Shown: positions 11,289-19,931 of the stretch, one piece after another
Layout of the letters: the number at the start of each line of letters is the position of its first letter
Numbering within the stretch: the stretch's first letter is position 1
Position numbers and translations under genes: made by a program
Assembly: GCF_051175315.1 (NCBI RefSeq)
Contig: NZ_CP195100.1
Location: 3,968,001-4,032,000, forward strand
From: Tundrisphaera sp051175315
GTDB lineage: Bacteria; Planctomycetota; Planctomycetia; Isosphaerales; Isosphaeraceae
Length of the DNA: 64,000 nucleotides
Reading direction: 5' to 3'
The notes under the pieces: model-generated
The model's input: the letters and a program-made list of their open reading frames with translations, nothing else
The model's database searches: none
Told to the model about the DNA's origin: nothing

Positions 11289-12170
11289 TCAGCCCTTGAG
11301 GACGGCCTGGAGGGTGGCGCCCATGTCGGCCGGGCTCTTGGCGACCCGGATCCCGGCGCCTTCCAGGGCGGCGATCTTGTCCTCGGCCTTGCCCGAGCCG
11401 CCCGAGATGATGGCGCCGGCGTGCCCCATCCGCTTGCCGGGGGGGGCGGTCTGGCCGGCGATGAAGGCGGCCATCGGCTTGGTGAACTGGCCCGACGCCT
11501 TGAGGGCGGCGGCCTGCTCCTCGGCGTTGCCTCCGATCTCGCCCATCATCAGCACGGCATCGGTGTCCGGGTCGGCCTCGAACATCCGGAGCGCGTCGAC
11601 GAAGCTGGTGCCGTTGACCGGGTCGCCGCCGATCCCCACGCAGGTGCTCTGGCCGATCCCGAGGTTGGTGAGCTGCCAGACGCCCTCATAGGTCAGGGTG
11701 CCCGACCGGCTGACCACGCCCACGCGGCCCGGCTTGTGGATGTAGCCCGGCATGATGCCGATCTTGCACTGGCCGGGGGTGATCACGCCCGGGCAGTTCG
11801 GGCCGACCAGCCGGACGTCCGGGTGGTGGGCCTTCAGGTAGGCCACGGCGCGGGCCATGTCCAGGACCGGGATCCCTTCGGTGATCGCGACGATCAGCGA
11901 GATGCCGGCGTCGGCCGCCTCCAGGATCGAGTCGGCGGCGAACGGCGGGGGGACGAAGATCATCGTCGCGTTGGCGCCCGTGGCCTTGACCGCGTCGACG
12001 CAGGTGTCGAACACCGGGACGCCCAGGGTCGAACTCCCGCCCTTGCCGGGGGTCACCCCGCCGACGAGGTTGGTGCCGTAGTCGCGGCACTGCTCGGAGT
12101 GGAACGCCCCGGCCTTGCCGGTGATCCCCTGGCAGATCAGCCGCGTCGTCTTGTCGACCAAGATGCTCAT
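11289..12170 (-). CDS. sucD: Succinyl-CoA synthetase (ADP-forming) alpha subunit
   Basis: 293 residues, normal length. It carries the CoA-binding and phosphohistidine parts of the enzyme that makes ATP (or GTP) from succinyl-CoA in the TCA cycle. Seen: N-terminal ICQGITGKAGAFHSEQC, GGVTPGKGG, NCPGVITPGQCKIGIMPG, RSGTLTYEGV, and GHAGAIISGGSGKAEDK holding the phosphorylated His. The partner sucC lies upstream but is separated by a Uma2-type gene and 95 noncoding bases. Confidence 0.97.
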   Translation of the reverse strand: MSILVDKTTRLICQGITGKAGAFHSEQCRDYGTNLVGGVTPGKGGSSTLGVPVFDTCVDAVKATGANATMIFVPPPFAADSILEAADAGISLIVAITEGIPVLDMARAVAYLKAHHPDVRLVGPNCPGVITPGQCKIGIMPGYIHKPGRVGVVSRSGTLTYEGVWQLTNLGIGQSTCVGIGGDPVNGTSFVDALRMFEADPDTDAVLMMGEIGGNAEEQAAALKASGQFTKPMAAFIAGQTAPPGKRMGHAGAIISGGSGKAEDKIAALEGAGIRVAKSPADMGATLQAVLKG

Positions 12171-12265
12171 GCGATGGATTCCGTGGGGCGGCGTCGGGCC
12201 GCCCGAAGCCAGGACACTGGGACTGGATCAATAAGAATGTGACTGTGCCCTACTGTGAGGGCGGC

Positions 12266-12829
12266 TCACTGGAACAATTCATCCACCGGGCAACGCCAAC
12301 CGGGGACGGCGGGCTCGGCTTCGGCGACCTCTCCGGCCTGGTAGACATGGTCCGGGGTCAAACTCGGGTCTCGGTAGACGGCGACGGTCATCGCGATCGG
12401 GTCGACATCCCAGACCACCAGCGTGCCCGCCTCGAAATAATCGGCCCACTTGGCTTTCATGTCTCGCTCCGCGGCCGGCCCGTAGTCGTTCTCGCTCCGG
12501 ACCTCGACGGCGAAGATCGGGATCCCTGGAATGAATCGCATGGGATTCGAGGGCACTGGCCCGGAGTAGAGCGAGGCATCGGGAGAAAACGACTGGCGAC
12601 CGCCCATCAAGGGCGTAGCCAGGGCATACCCGACCCCGTCGCCGAATGCCACACCCAGGCCGTTCCGCTTGGCGTAGACGTGGAGGCTCATCGCGATCAT
12701 CAGTGCAATTTGCGAGGGGAGGAATCCGCTGGACATGAGGTGGACGATCTCGCCGTCGATGAGTTCGGCCTTGCCGTCGACGCGCGAGAGATCGTCCAGC
12801 GTGGCCGGCGTCCGGGTGTGGGTTGCCAT
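12266..12829 (-). CDS. Uma2-family (DUF820) putative endonuclease
   Basis: 187-residue PD-(D/E)XK-type protein. Seen: LSRVDGKAELIDGEIVHLMS at the N-terminus (the family's ELIDGE), an internal PDASLYSG block, and FAVEVRSENDYGPAAERDMKAKWADYFEAG, which matches the family core (E-V-x-S ... K-x-x-x-Y). Uma2 proteins are abundant in cyanobacteria and planctomycetes; nuclease activity is inferred from fold. It lies on the same strand between sucC (29 bases before) and sucD (95 bases after). Its DNA looks less GC-rich than the flanking suc genes, suggesting later insertion. Confidence 0.88.
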   Translation of the reverse strand: MATHTRTPATLDDLSRVDGKAELIDGEIVHLMSSGFLPSQIALMIAMSLHVYAKRNGLGVAFGDGVGYALATPLMGGRQSFSPDASLYSGPVPSNPMRFIPGIPIFAVEVRSENDYGPAAERDMKAKWADYFEAGTLVVWDVDPIAMTVAVYRDPSLTPDHVYQAGEVAEAEPAVPGWRCPVDELFQ

Positions 12830-12858
12830 GTCCGGTCCTCCCCCTCGGCGGCGAAACG

Positions 12859-14109
12859 TCAGGCGGCGCCCTTGGTGGCGGCGACGACCTTCTTGGCGGC
12901 ATCGGTCAGGCCGACCGCGGTGATGATCTTGCGGCCGCTCTCGTCGAGGAGCTTCTTGCCGAGTTCGACGTTGGTCCCTTCCAGTCGGACGACGAGGGGG
13001 ACCTTGAAGTCGATCTCGTCATAGGCCGCCAGCAGGGCCGAGGCGATGGTGTCGCACTTCATGATCCCGCCGAAGATGTTGACCAGCACGCCCTTGACGT
13101 TGGGGGTGGCCAGCAGGATCCGGAAGGCTTCGAGCACCTGGTCCTTCTGGGCCCCGCCGCCGACGTCGAGGAAGTTGGCCGGCTCCCCGCCGTGGTACTT
13201 GATCAGGTCCATCGTGCTCATGGCCAGCCCGGCCCCGTTGACCAGGCAGGCGATGTCGCCGTCGAGGCTGACGTAGCTCAGGCCGCTCTTGCTGGCCCGC
13301 AGCTCGTTGGGATCTTCCTCGGCGACGTCGAGCAGGGCGGCGATGTCCTTGTGACGGAACAGGGCGTTGTCGTCGAAGTTGAGCTTGGCGTCCAGCGCCA
13401 GGACGTCCCCCTTGTCGGTGACGATCAGGGGGTTGATCTCGGCGAGCGAGGCGTCGCTGTCGAGGAAGAACCGGACGAACGCCTTGAGGAACGCCTCGCC
13501 CTTGCGGGCGCTTTCCCCCTTGAGGTCCAATGCCTGGCAGACCTTGCGGGCCTGGAAGCCGAGCAGGCCGGTGTTGACGTCGATCGGCTCGCGGTGGATC
13601 TTCTCGGGCGTCTCGTGGGCGACGATCTCGATGTCGACGCCCCCCTCGGTGGTCGCCATCAGGACCGGGCATTGCAGCTCTCGGTCGACGGCCAGCCCGA
13701 GGTAAAGCTCGCGGGCGATGTCGTGGCCGACCGTGACCAGGACCTTGGCGATGTTCTGACCCTCGGCGCCCGTCTGGTAGGTCACCAGGGTCTTGCCGAG
13801 CAGCTCGGAGGCGGCCTTCTTGGCCTCGTCGCGAGAGCGGACGAGTTGCACGCCCTTGGCCATGCCTTCCTTGCGGGGCTTCAGGCCGCTGGCGATCTCC
13901 AGCGCCTCGCCGCGGTCGTCGTCGGGGCCGATGGCGATCCCCTTGCCGCGGCCGCCGGCATGGACCTGGGCCTTGACGACGATCAGGCCGCCGCCGAGGG
14001 CGTCGTAGGCATCCGCCGCGTCCTCGGGCGTGGTGGCCACGATCCCGGCCGGGACGGCGACGCCGGCCGCCTTGAGGAGATCCTTCGCCTGATATTCGTG
14101 GACTTTCAT
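12859..14109 (-). CDS. sucC: Succinyl-CoA synthetase (ADP-forming) beta subunit
   Basis: 416 residues, somewhat longer than the usual 385-400. N-terminal ATP-grasp domain begins MKVHEYQAKDLLKAAGVAVPAG, with VKAQVHAGGRGKG and the Mg/ATP segment EINPLIV...DAKLNFDDNA. The C-terminal half holds the CoA-ligase domain with CLVNGAGLAMSTMDLIKYHGG, the FLDVGGGA stretch and VNIFGGIMKCD. It pairs with sucD to form the TCA-cycle enzyme. The gene follows the NYN-domain gene by about 115 bases. Confidence 0.97.
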   Translation of the reverse strand: MKVHEYQAKDLLKAAGVAVPAGIVATTPEDAADAYDALGGGLIVVKAQVHAGGRGKGIAIGPDDDRGEALEIASGLKPRKEGMAKGVQLVRSRDEAKKAASELLGKTLVTYQTGAEGQNIAKVLVTVGHDIARELYLGLAVDRELQCPVLMATTEGGVDIEIVAHETPEKIHREPIDVNTGLLGFQARKVCQALDLKGESARKGEAFLKAFVRFFLDSDASLAEINPLIVTDKGDVLALDAKLNFDDNALFRHKDIAALLDVAEEDPNELRASKSGLSYVSLDGDIACLVNGAGLAMSTMDLIKYHGGEPANFLDVGGGAQKDQVLEAFRILLATPNVKGVLVNIFGGIMKCDTIASALLAAYDEIDFKVPLVVRLEGTNVELGKKLLDESGRKIITAVGLTDAAKKVVAATKGAA

Positions 14110-14224
14110 GGCGGCTCGGGCCCTGGTTCGCGTGCGATGCGGGACGGCGACGATGCGGGTAACGGACGGGCCGGTTCTACCACAGCCCGACCGACGGTTC
14201 CAGACCCCGGAGGGTCCGTCTGAT

Positions 14225-14857
14225 TCAGCGGAGCCGGCGCGACGGGGGCTCCGAGGCGACCTCGCGGGCGATCCGGGCGAGTTCCTCGTCGGTCGGGAAG
14301 GCGACGTCGCCGCGGGAAACCTCGCGGATCTCGTCGGAGGCGGCGAGTTCGCGGAACTCGGCCATCCAGAAGGCAGCCTCCATCGCCGACGGGGCGTCGG
14401 GGCGCTCGGGCGGGTCGGCGTCGGCGTGGGCCTGGCCGGGCCGGGCCGGCTTGCGATTCTTGCGGCTATCCATGAGCGTCCAGTAGTCGTCGGCCGTCAT
14501 CACCTTCGCCTTGCGGCGGGTTGCCGCCCGCTGGACCCGATGGTCCGAGGAGACGACCGTCAGCGTCTTCGGGCTCGAATGGGCGGCCACCAGGGCCTCA
14601 ATCCGCTCGTCGGCGCTCTCGGCGTCGACCGCGTACAGGATCGTCATCCCCTTGTGCCGCACCGAGGCCGGGCGGTCGGGGGGCGGCTGGGAAGCGTCGA
14701 AGACGATGGTGGTCAGGTGGGCTTCGATCGGGGTGATCGCGGCGGAAACGTCGTTGAGGAAGCGATTACGCACCTTGCGGAAGCCGTCGGGGCCGAACCT
14801 CTGCCCCATCAAACCGCCGGCGAACATCACGTTGTAGCCGTCGATGAGGGTTTTCAT
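14225..14857 (-). CDS. NYN-domain (YacP/Rae1-like) putative ribonuclease
   Basis: About 210 residues from the ATG at 14857; an ATG at 14875 would add six. It begins MKTLIDGYNVMF, the classic NYN-domain opening with a catalytic Asp, followed by TTIVFDASQPPP, SADERIEALVAAHSSPKTLTVVSSD with further acidic residues, and a charged C-terminal helix region. NYN proteins of the YacP family cut RNA, in Bacillus on the ribosome (Rae1). A promoter (14913-14941) lies just upstream. sucC follows at 115 bases, so it may be the first gene of the suc transcript. Confidence 0.82.
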   Translation of the reverse strand: MKTLIDGYNVMFAGGLMGQRFGPDGFRKVRNRFLNDVSAAITPIEAHLTTIVFDASQPPPDRPASVRHKGMTILYAVDAESADERIEALVAAHSSPKTLTVVSSDHRVQRAATRRKAKVMTADDYWTLMDSRKNRKPARPGQAHADADPPERPDAPSAMEAAFWMAEFRELAASDEIREVSRGDVAFPTDEELARIAREVASEPPSRRLR

Positions 14858-14912
14858 GCGAGGTGCCGGGTTCAAGGGTTCGTTCCGAAAGCGAGGCCGG
14901 GCCGCTCCTTAC

Positions 14913-14941
14913 AGGATACGCTCCGGCACCGCGTTCGGCAA
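14913..14941 (-). promoter_or_regulatory. Predicted sigma-70-type promoter of the NYN-domain gene
   Basis: On the minus strand: TTGCCG (14941-14936), 17-bp spacer, TATCCT (14918-14913). Transcription would begin near 14906, about 50 bases before the ATG at 14857. Confidence 0.5.
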
Positions 14942-14967
14942 ACCGATCGGGCCTCCCGGGAGGGGCT

Positions 14968-16275
14968 TCAGCCCGCCTTACCGGCCTCGCTGACGATCCC
15001 GCCCAGGGTGTGGCGGACCTCCCCGGCGACGATCGCGGTGTGGGCCCGGCCCCGGACCTCCCAGCCCCCGTACGGCGTGTTCTTGCTCTTGGACAGGAAC
15101 TTCGACGGGTCGATGGTCCATCGGGTCGCCGGGTCGATGATCGTCACGTCGGCATCCGCGCCCGGCCTGAGCGTCCCCTTGGGGATGCCCAGCAGGGCGG
15201 CCGGCTCGACGGTCAGCTTGCGGATCACGTCGGGCCAGGTCAGGTGGCCGGGCTCGATCAGGGCCATGACGGTGATCGGGATCAGGGTCTCCAGACCCAC
15301 GATCCCGAACGGGGCCTGGTCCAGCTCCCGCATCTTCTTCTCCTGGGCGTGGGGGGCGTGATCGGTGGCGAGCAGGTCGATCGTCCCGTCGCGGAGCCCC
15401 CCGATCAGCGCATCGACGTCGGCCCGGGACCGCAGCGGGGGGTTCATCTTGAAGTTGGAATCGAACGTCTCCAGCCGGTCGTCGGTCAGGGTGAAGTGGT
15501 GCGGGCAGGCCTCGGCCGTGACCCGGACGCCCCGCTTCTTCCCCTCGGCGACCAGTTCCACGGCGCGTTCGGTGGAGATGTGCTGGATGTGGAGCCGGCC
15601 CCCGGTGATCTCCGCCAGGCGGATGTCGCGGGCGACCATGATGTCCTCGGCCGCGGCGGGCATCCCGCCCAGCCCGAGCTTCATCGAGGTGAACCCCTCG
15701 TTCATCACGGCGCCGACGGTCAGCTCGGTGACCTGGCAGTGCTGCATGATGACCTTGTCGAACATCTTGGCGTACTGCAACGCCCGCCGCATCAGCGATG
15801 CCGACGACACCGGGGCGCCGTCGTCGGTGAACGCCACGGCGCCCCCCGCGACCAGCTGGCCCAGCTCCGCCAGTTCCTCGCCCTTGCGGCCCTTGCTCAC
15901 CGCGCCGACCGGGTAGACGTTCGCCCGGCGGGCCCGCTGGGCCTGGAGGACCACGAACTCGGCCGCCCCCTGGCTGTCCAGGGCCGGGTTCGTGTTGGGC
16001 ATGCACGCCACCGAGGTCAGGCCCCCCGCCAGGGCCGAGCCGGCCCCGGTGGCGATCGTCTCGTCCTCCTCGTTGCCCGGCTCGCGGAAGTGGACGTGGA
16101 CGTCGATCAGCCCCGGGCTCACGATCATCCCGGCCGCGTCGATCACGAGGTCGGCCGTCTCGTCCGACCCGCCGATGGCCAGCACCCGGCCGCGCCCCAG
16201 CCAGACGTCGGCGACGAGGTCGAGGCCCTGGCTCGGGTCGATGACCCGACCGCCCTTGATTTGGATCGTCTGCAT
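14968..16275 (-). CDS. pyrC: Dihydroorotase
   Basis: Third step of pyrimidine synthesis (carbamoyl-aspartate to dihydroorotate). From the ATG at 16275 the protein has 435 residues, beginning MQTIQIKGGRVIDPSQG; a longer open frame upstream has no homology-like content. Type I (long) dihydroorotase features: metal site GLIDVHVHFREPG, GGLTSVACMPNTNPALD, AEACPHHFTLTD, KMNPPLRS, and LLATDHAPHAQEEK-like DLLATDHAPHAQEKK. It is separated from pyrB by a lipoprotein and a DUF1559 gene. It has its own promoter, nearly identical to that of pyrR. Confidence 0.97.
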   Translation of the reverse strand: MQTIQIKGGRVIDPSQGLDLVADVWLGRGRVLAIGGSDETADLVIDAAGMIVSPGLIDVHVHFREPGNEEDETIATGAGSALAGGLTSVACMPNTNPALDSQGAAEFVVLQAQRARRANVYPVGAVSKGRKGEELAELGQLVAGGAVAFTDDGAPVSSASLMRRALQYAKMFDKVIMQHCQVTELTVGAVMNEGFTSMKLGLGGMPAAAEDIMVARDIRLAEITGGRLHIQHISTERAVELVAEGKKRGVRVTAEACPHHFTLTDDRLETFDSNFKMNPPLRSRADVDALIGGLRDGTIDLLATDHAPHAQEKKMRELDQAPFGIVGLETLIPITVMALIEPGHLTWPDVIRKLTVEPAALLGIPKGTLRPGADADVTIIDPATRWTIDPSKFLSKSKNTPYGGWEVRGRAHTAIVAGEVRHTLGGIVSEAGKAG

Positions 16276-16341
16276 GAGAGGAGGGACTCGGTCGAGGGAT
16301 GCGACGGGGCCGGGGACGGAACGGGCCCGGCCGGGGATGCC

Positions 16342-16377
16342 GCGGATCGTACCAATCCCGCGATGGGCCCCGCAACC
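16342..16377 (-). promoter_or_regulatory. pyrC promoter, shared with pyrR
   Basis: Minus strand: TTGCGG (16375-16370), 18-bp spacer, TACGAT (16351-16346), about 65 bases before the pyrC start. The whole 36-bp block matches the block at 19681-19716 upstream of pyrR in 29 positions, including 13 identical bases over the -10 (TGGTACGATCCGC on the minus strand) and ten over the -35 (GGTTGCGGGG). Confidence 0.6.
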
Positions 16378-16502
16378 TCGACGAGCACGCCCGGGCCACC
16401 GATCCGGGGGAGATCGGGTCGGGGCGAAACGTCCGGTCACGGCACGGAGCGTCTACTGAACGACACGCAAATCAGCCGACGCACGGACGACGAACTGGCC
16501 AG

Positions 16503-16730
16503 TTATTTACGCTTGGCCTTGGCGGCCTCCTGCTGCTCCTTGGCGTACTCCTCGGCGGCCCGGGCGGATTCGTCGCGGGCTTTCTGGAGTTCGGTGGAGG
16601 CCTGGGCGCCGGTCTCGGGCTTGCCGCCGCAGCCTCCGGACAGGAGCGGGAGGCCGAGGGCCGAGCCGACGAGGTAGGCGGCCAGCGGCGTGGCACGCGG
16701 GAACAACCGGGAGAGGGGATGGCGTCTCAT
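16503..16730 (-). CDS. Small lipoprotein paired with a DUF1559 gene
   Basis: 75 residues from the ATG at 16730. Signal peptide RLFPRATPLAAYLVGSALGLPLL runs into a lipobox-like LSGGC, with the mature part starting CGGKPETG. The rest is a charged helix rich in Ala, Lys and Glu (ARDESARAAEEYAKEQQEAA). It follows the DUF1559 gene by about 100 bases on the same strand. A second such pair lies at 20.0-21.4 kb in the opposite gene order. The role is unknown; a partner of the pilin-like protein is inferred from the repeated pairing. Confidence 0.65.
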   Translation of the reverse strand: MRRHPLSRLFPRATPLAAYLVGSALGLPLLSGGCGGKPETGAQASTELQKARDESARAAEEYAKEQQEAAKAKRK

Positions 16731-16828
16731 GGCGATCGATCTGGCTCCGATGGCTCGATGGTAAGAGAAGGTCCGGGGGAGGTCCCCCCACGCCGCCCCA
16801 CCGGGGAGGGCGCGGGGCGTGGCCCGGT

Positions 16829-17893
16829 TCAGAAGGCGTCGCTGCTCACGACCTCGCCGCCGGCGCGGGTGCCCAGCTTCCACCAGGTCATCCGGTCGAT
16901 CGTGTTCTTGATGAAGCGGACGCTGCCGTCGGCGAACAGGGTGTTGACGCCGCCGGGGTGCTGGCTGGTGGCGGGCAGGGTGAAGCCGCTATCCAGCCCG
17001 CAGTCGTCGCGGCAGCCGAACCGGCAGCCGTTGCCCTTGTAGATCGAATCGTTCGGGGTCTGGAATTCGTTGAACAGGGTCAGGCCGGCGGCCCCGTTCG
17101 ACCACGACTCCCCGCGTCGGGCGCTGATCTTGAGCGACGTGGGCGTGAAGTTGGAGGAGCAGGCCTGGAGATCTTTGAGGATGTTGGCCGAGTTGGCGAA
17201 CCCGTTATCCCGCTCCGCCTGGGTCGACACCTGCCCCGAGATGTTCATCACGTTGTTGCCGGCGTAGGTGTTGGTGAGCGTCTTGCCGCCGGGGGTGTTG
17301 CCCACCAGGGCCTCGGCGAAGGCGATGGTATTGGAGGTCCCGTCGGTGCATCCGGCGATGCCATAGGCGACGAAGAAGCCGAACAGGCCGGTCGTCGCCT
17401 TGCCCGTGGCGGCGGAGACCCCATCGCCCGACGTCACGCCCAGGCTGGCGTGGTAGTTGTTCAGGCCGCAGCGGGGGGAGTTCGGGTCGCTGGGGCAGAG
17501 GAAGGTGTTGATGACGGTGTTGGTGACGGTCGTGTTGGTCACGCCATAGGTGTAGTTGTCGGGCGCGAAGTGGAAGTTGATCGCATTGTAGAGGGGCAGC
17601 TGCTCCATGTTGCCGAGCAACAATCCGTGGGCGCTCCACACCTTCCACGAGTTGACGACGGCGGGGGCGGCCGAGACGTTCTTGGAGGCGCCGAGCGGGA
17701 AGCTATCGTGGGTGCTGTGGTAGTTGTGGAGGGCCAGTCCCATCTGCTTGAGGTTGTTGGTGCACTGGGACCGGCGGGCGGCCTCGCGCGCCGCCTGCAC
17801 GGCCGGCAGCAGCAGCGCAATCAGCACGGCGATGATGGCGATGACGACCAATAGCTCGATGAGCGTGAATCCAGGACGACGGCGATGAGGCAT
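16829..17893 (-). CDS. DUF1559 prepilin-like protein
   Basis: 354 residues from the ATG at 17893. It starts with a type IV-pilin/pseudopilin signal: RRRPGFTLIELLVVIAIIAV, cut expected after Gly with methylated Phe, then LIALLLPAVQAAREAARRSQC. The large C-terminal DUF1559 domain ends in the family signature HPGGVNTLFADGSVRFIKNTID. Several Cys pairs (FGCRDDCGLD) may form disulfides. DUF1559 proteins are vastly expanded in planctomycetes and probably sit outside the inner membrane, but have no proven role. The first 120 bases of the gene are nearly identical, in inverted orientation, to those of the gene at 20287. Confidence 0.93.
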   Translation of the reverse strand: MPHRRRPGFTLIELLVVIAIIAVLIALLLPAVQAAREAARRSQCTNNLKQMGLALHNYHSTHDSFPLGASKNVSAAPAVVNSWKVWSAHGLLLGNMEQLPLYNAINFHFAPDNYTYGVTNTTVTNTVINTFLCPSDPNSPRCGLNNYHASLGVTSGDGVSAATGKATTGLFGFFVAYGIAGCTDGTSNTIAFAEALVGNTPGGKTLTNTYAGNNVMNISGQVSTQAERDNGFANSANILKDLQACSSNFTPTSLKISARRGESWSNGAAGLTLFNEFQTPNDSIYKGNGCRFGCRDDCGLDSGFTLPATSQHPGGVNTLFADGSVRFIKNTIDRMTWWKLGTRAGGEVVSSDAF

Positions 17894-18111
17894 GGGGGGA
17901 CTCCGGTCGATGGGGGGAGGATCGCGGCGTGCCGGGCCCGAGGGACGCCCCGGCCACGCGACGACTCGGTCGGTAAGATCATCGGATGATGGACGGAGCC
18001 GTCGGCAGGGGCCCCGCACCCTCGCGGCGCGGGACGGCATGACGGATCCACCGAGATCCTACAAGTGGATCGGTGCCGCCTCAAGGAAATTTCGGCCTTT
18101 TCTTGCCGGGT

Positions 18112-19068
18112 TCAGCCCTCGGGCGACGCGGGTTTCCCGCTCACCAGATAGAGCACCGCCATGCGGACCGCCAGGCCGTTGGTCACCTGGTCCAGGATCG
18201 CGGACTGTGGCCCGTCGGCCACCTCGGGGGTCAGCTCGACCCCCCGATTGATCGGGCCCGGGGCCAGGACGAGCAGGTCCGGCCGGGCGCGTTCGAGACG
18301 CTCCCGGGTCAGGCCGTAGAAGTGGGAATATTCGCTGAGCGACGGGAAGAGCCCGCGCTCCTGGCGCTCGCGCTGGATGCGGAGGGCATTGACGACGTCG
18401 CAGCGGTGCAGGACGTCGTCGAGGTGGTGGGCGATCTCGCAGCCGAGCATCTCGAACCCGCGGGGGACCAGTGTCGGGGGGCCGCAGAGGATGACGTGGG
18501 CGCCGAGCTTCAGCAGCCCCCAGATGTTGGAGCGGGCCACGCGGGAATGGCCGATGTCGCCGATGAGCCCGACGGTCAGCCCGGCGAGCTTGCCCTTGGC
18601 CCGGCGGATCGTCATCAGGTCCAGCAGGGCCTGGGTCGGATGCTCGTGGGCGCCGTCGCCCGCGTTGACGATCGAGGACTTGACGTGCTGGGAGAGCAGG
18701 TGCGGGGCGCCCGGGGTGGGATGGCGGACGATCAGGACGTCGGAGCCCATCGCCTCCAGGTTCTTGGCCGTGTCGATGAACGTCTCCCCCTTGGCCAGGC
18801 TGGAGACGGCGGCGGAGAAGTCCTGGACGTCGGCCGAGAGCCGCTTGGCCGACAGGCTGAAGCTGGTCCGGGTCCGGGTCGAATTCTCGAAGAACAGGTT
18901 GAAGACCACCTTGCCCTGGAGGGCCGGGACCTTCTTTCGGCTCCGGCGCGACACCTCGGAGAACGAGTCGGCGGTGTCGAGGATCGCGGTGATCTCGCCG
19001 GCCGACAGGTCTTCCAGGCCGAGGAGGTGCTTGCGGTTCCAGGCGATCGGCGAGGCCGGGGCGTTCAT
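18112..19068 (-). CDS. pyrB: Aspartate carbamoyltransferase catalytic subunit
   Basis: 318 residues. Joins carbamoyl phosphate and aspartate in pyrimidine synthesis. Carbamoyl-phosphate loop FFENSTRTRTSF (about 58-69), catalytic HEHPTQALLD, RHPTPGAPH, and the aspartate-site block LAPGPINRGVEL are all present. Its ATG overlaps the pyrR stop (ATGA at 19065-19068), the common pyrR-pyrB arrangement. No regulatory subunit pyrI is seen. Confidence 0.97.
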   Translation of the reverse strand: MNAPASPIAWNRKHLLGLEDLSAGEITAILDTADSFSEVSRRSRKKVPALQGKVVFNLFFENSTRTRTSFSLSAKRLSADVQDFSAAVSSLAKGETFIDTAKNLEAMGSDVLIVRHPTPGAPHLLSQHVKSSIVNAGDGAHEHPTQALLDLMTIRRAKGKLAGLTVGLIGDIGHSRVARSNIWGLLKLGAHVILCGPPTLVPRGFEMLGCEIAHHLDDVLHRCDVVNALRIQRERQERGLFPSLSEYSHFYGLTRERLERARPDLLVLAPGPINRGVELTPEVADGPQSAILDQVTNGLAVRMAVLYLVSGKPASPEG

Positions 19069-19637
19069 CGAAGGGACTCGGGGTTCGGGTGGGGCGTCTC
19101 GCGAGAGACCCGGATCACTTCATCCACGGGATCGACCGGGCGGACGCGGACCTTCACGGTCTCCGATCGCCGCGTCTCCAGGGCCAGACCGGCCAGGTCG
19201 GCGCGGATCGGCAGCTCGTGGTGGCCCCGGTTGACCAGGACGGCCAGCCGGACCCGCGCCGGGCGGCCGAGGTCGCAGATGGCGTTCAACGCCGCGCGGA
19301 CGGTGCGGCCGGTGTAGAGCACGTCGTCGACCAGGACGATCTCCGTTTCATCCACGGCGAACGGGATCTCGGTGCCGAGCAGGACCGGCCAGCGGGCGAA
19401 CTCGCTGAGGTCGTCGCGATACAGGGTGATGTCCACCGCCCCCACCGGCACGGGCTCGCCCAGGATCGCGGCCAGCTTGGCGGCCAGGCGTTCGGCGATC
19501 GGGACGCCCCGGGTGCGGATCCCGATCAGGCGGAGCGGGGCCCCGGCGTCGCGGCCATCGGCGATCCGCCGCGCCAGGTCGTCGAGCGTGTCCTCGAACC
19601 CGGCGGCATCGCGGACCAGGACTTCGGTCGGCCCCAT
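19065..19637 (-). CDS. pyrR: PyrR: pyrimidine operon regulator / uracil phosphoribosyltransferase
   Basis: 190 residues from the ATG at 19637, which has a GAGGGG ribosome site about eight bases upstream; ATG 19655 is an alternative. PRPP-binding motif VDETEIVLVDDVLYTGRTVRAAL is diagnostic (quoted core VLVDDVLYTGRTVR), with LIGIRTRGVPIAERLA before it and VDITLYRDDL in the middle. In Firmicutes PyrR binds pyr mRNA and triggers attenuation; I find no clear PyrR-loop or terminator in this leader. Heads a pyrR-pyrB operon. Confidence 0.93.
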   Translation of the reverse strand: MGPTEVLVRDAAGFEDTLDDLARRIADGRDAGAPLRLIGIRTRGVPIAERLAAKLAAILGEPVPVGAVDITLYRDDLSEFARWPVLLGTEIPFAVDETEIVLVDDVLYTGRTVRAALNAICDLGRPARVRLAVLVNRGHHELPIRADLAGLALETRRSETVKVRVRPVDPVDEVIRVSRETPHPNPESLR

Positions 19638-19680
19638 CAACCATCCCCCTCGCATCAGATCCGGGCTGCGGCACGCCGTG

Positions 19681-19716
19681 GCGGATCGTACCAGCCCCGG
19701 CACCCGCCCCGCAACC
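19681..19716 (-). promoter_or_regulatory. pyrR promoter, shared with pyrC
   Basis: Minus strand: TTGCGG (19714-19709), 18-bp spacer, TACGAT (19690-19685), about 50 bases before the pyrR start. Same 36-bp block as at 16342-16377. Confidence 0.6.
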
Positions 19717-19902
19717 ACCCCCCGTCCCCCGACCCCGCCGCGAAATCCCGGGGGAGGAGGCCCTCCGAGCAGGGCGCTTTGATCCGACCGACGGGCCGAT
19801 CTCATCACTCATCGATCCGGCCCCGTCGAGGGCCCATCGTCGGTCCCGGCCTCGCGACGGAGTCGTCAAATCACCACGGAATCGCTGTCAAAAATTTAGA
19901 CA

Positions 19903-19931
19903 TTGCTCCGAGGGGGCCGATCTCCTATGAA
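19903..19931 (+). promoter_or_regulatory. Predicted promoter of the lipoprotein-DUF1559 pair
   Basis: TTGCTC (19903-19908), 17-bp spacer, TATGAA (19926-19931), in the AT-rich part of the gap; start expected near 19938, about 100 bases before the lipoprotein ATG. Confidence 0.4.

Noticed and set aside
19638..19680. PyrR-type mRNA attenuator in the pyrR leader
   Set aside because: No anti-antiterminator stem or terminator with a T-run could be found in the short leader.
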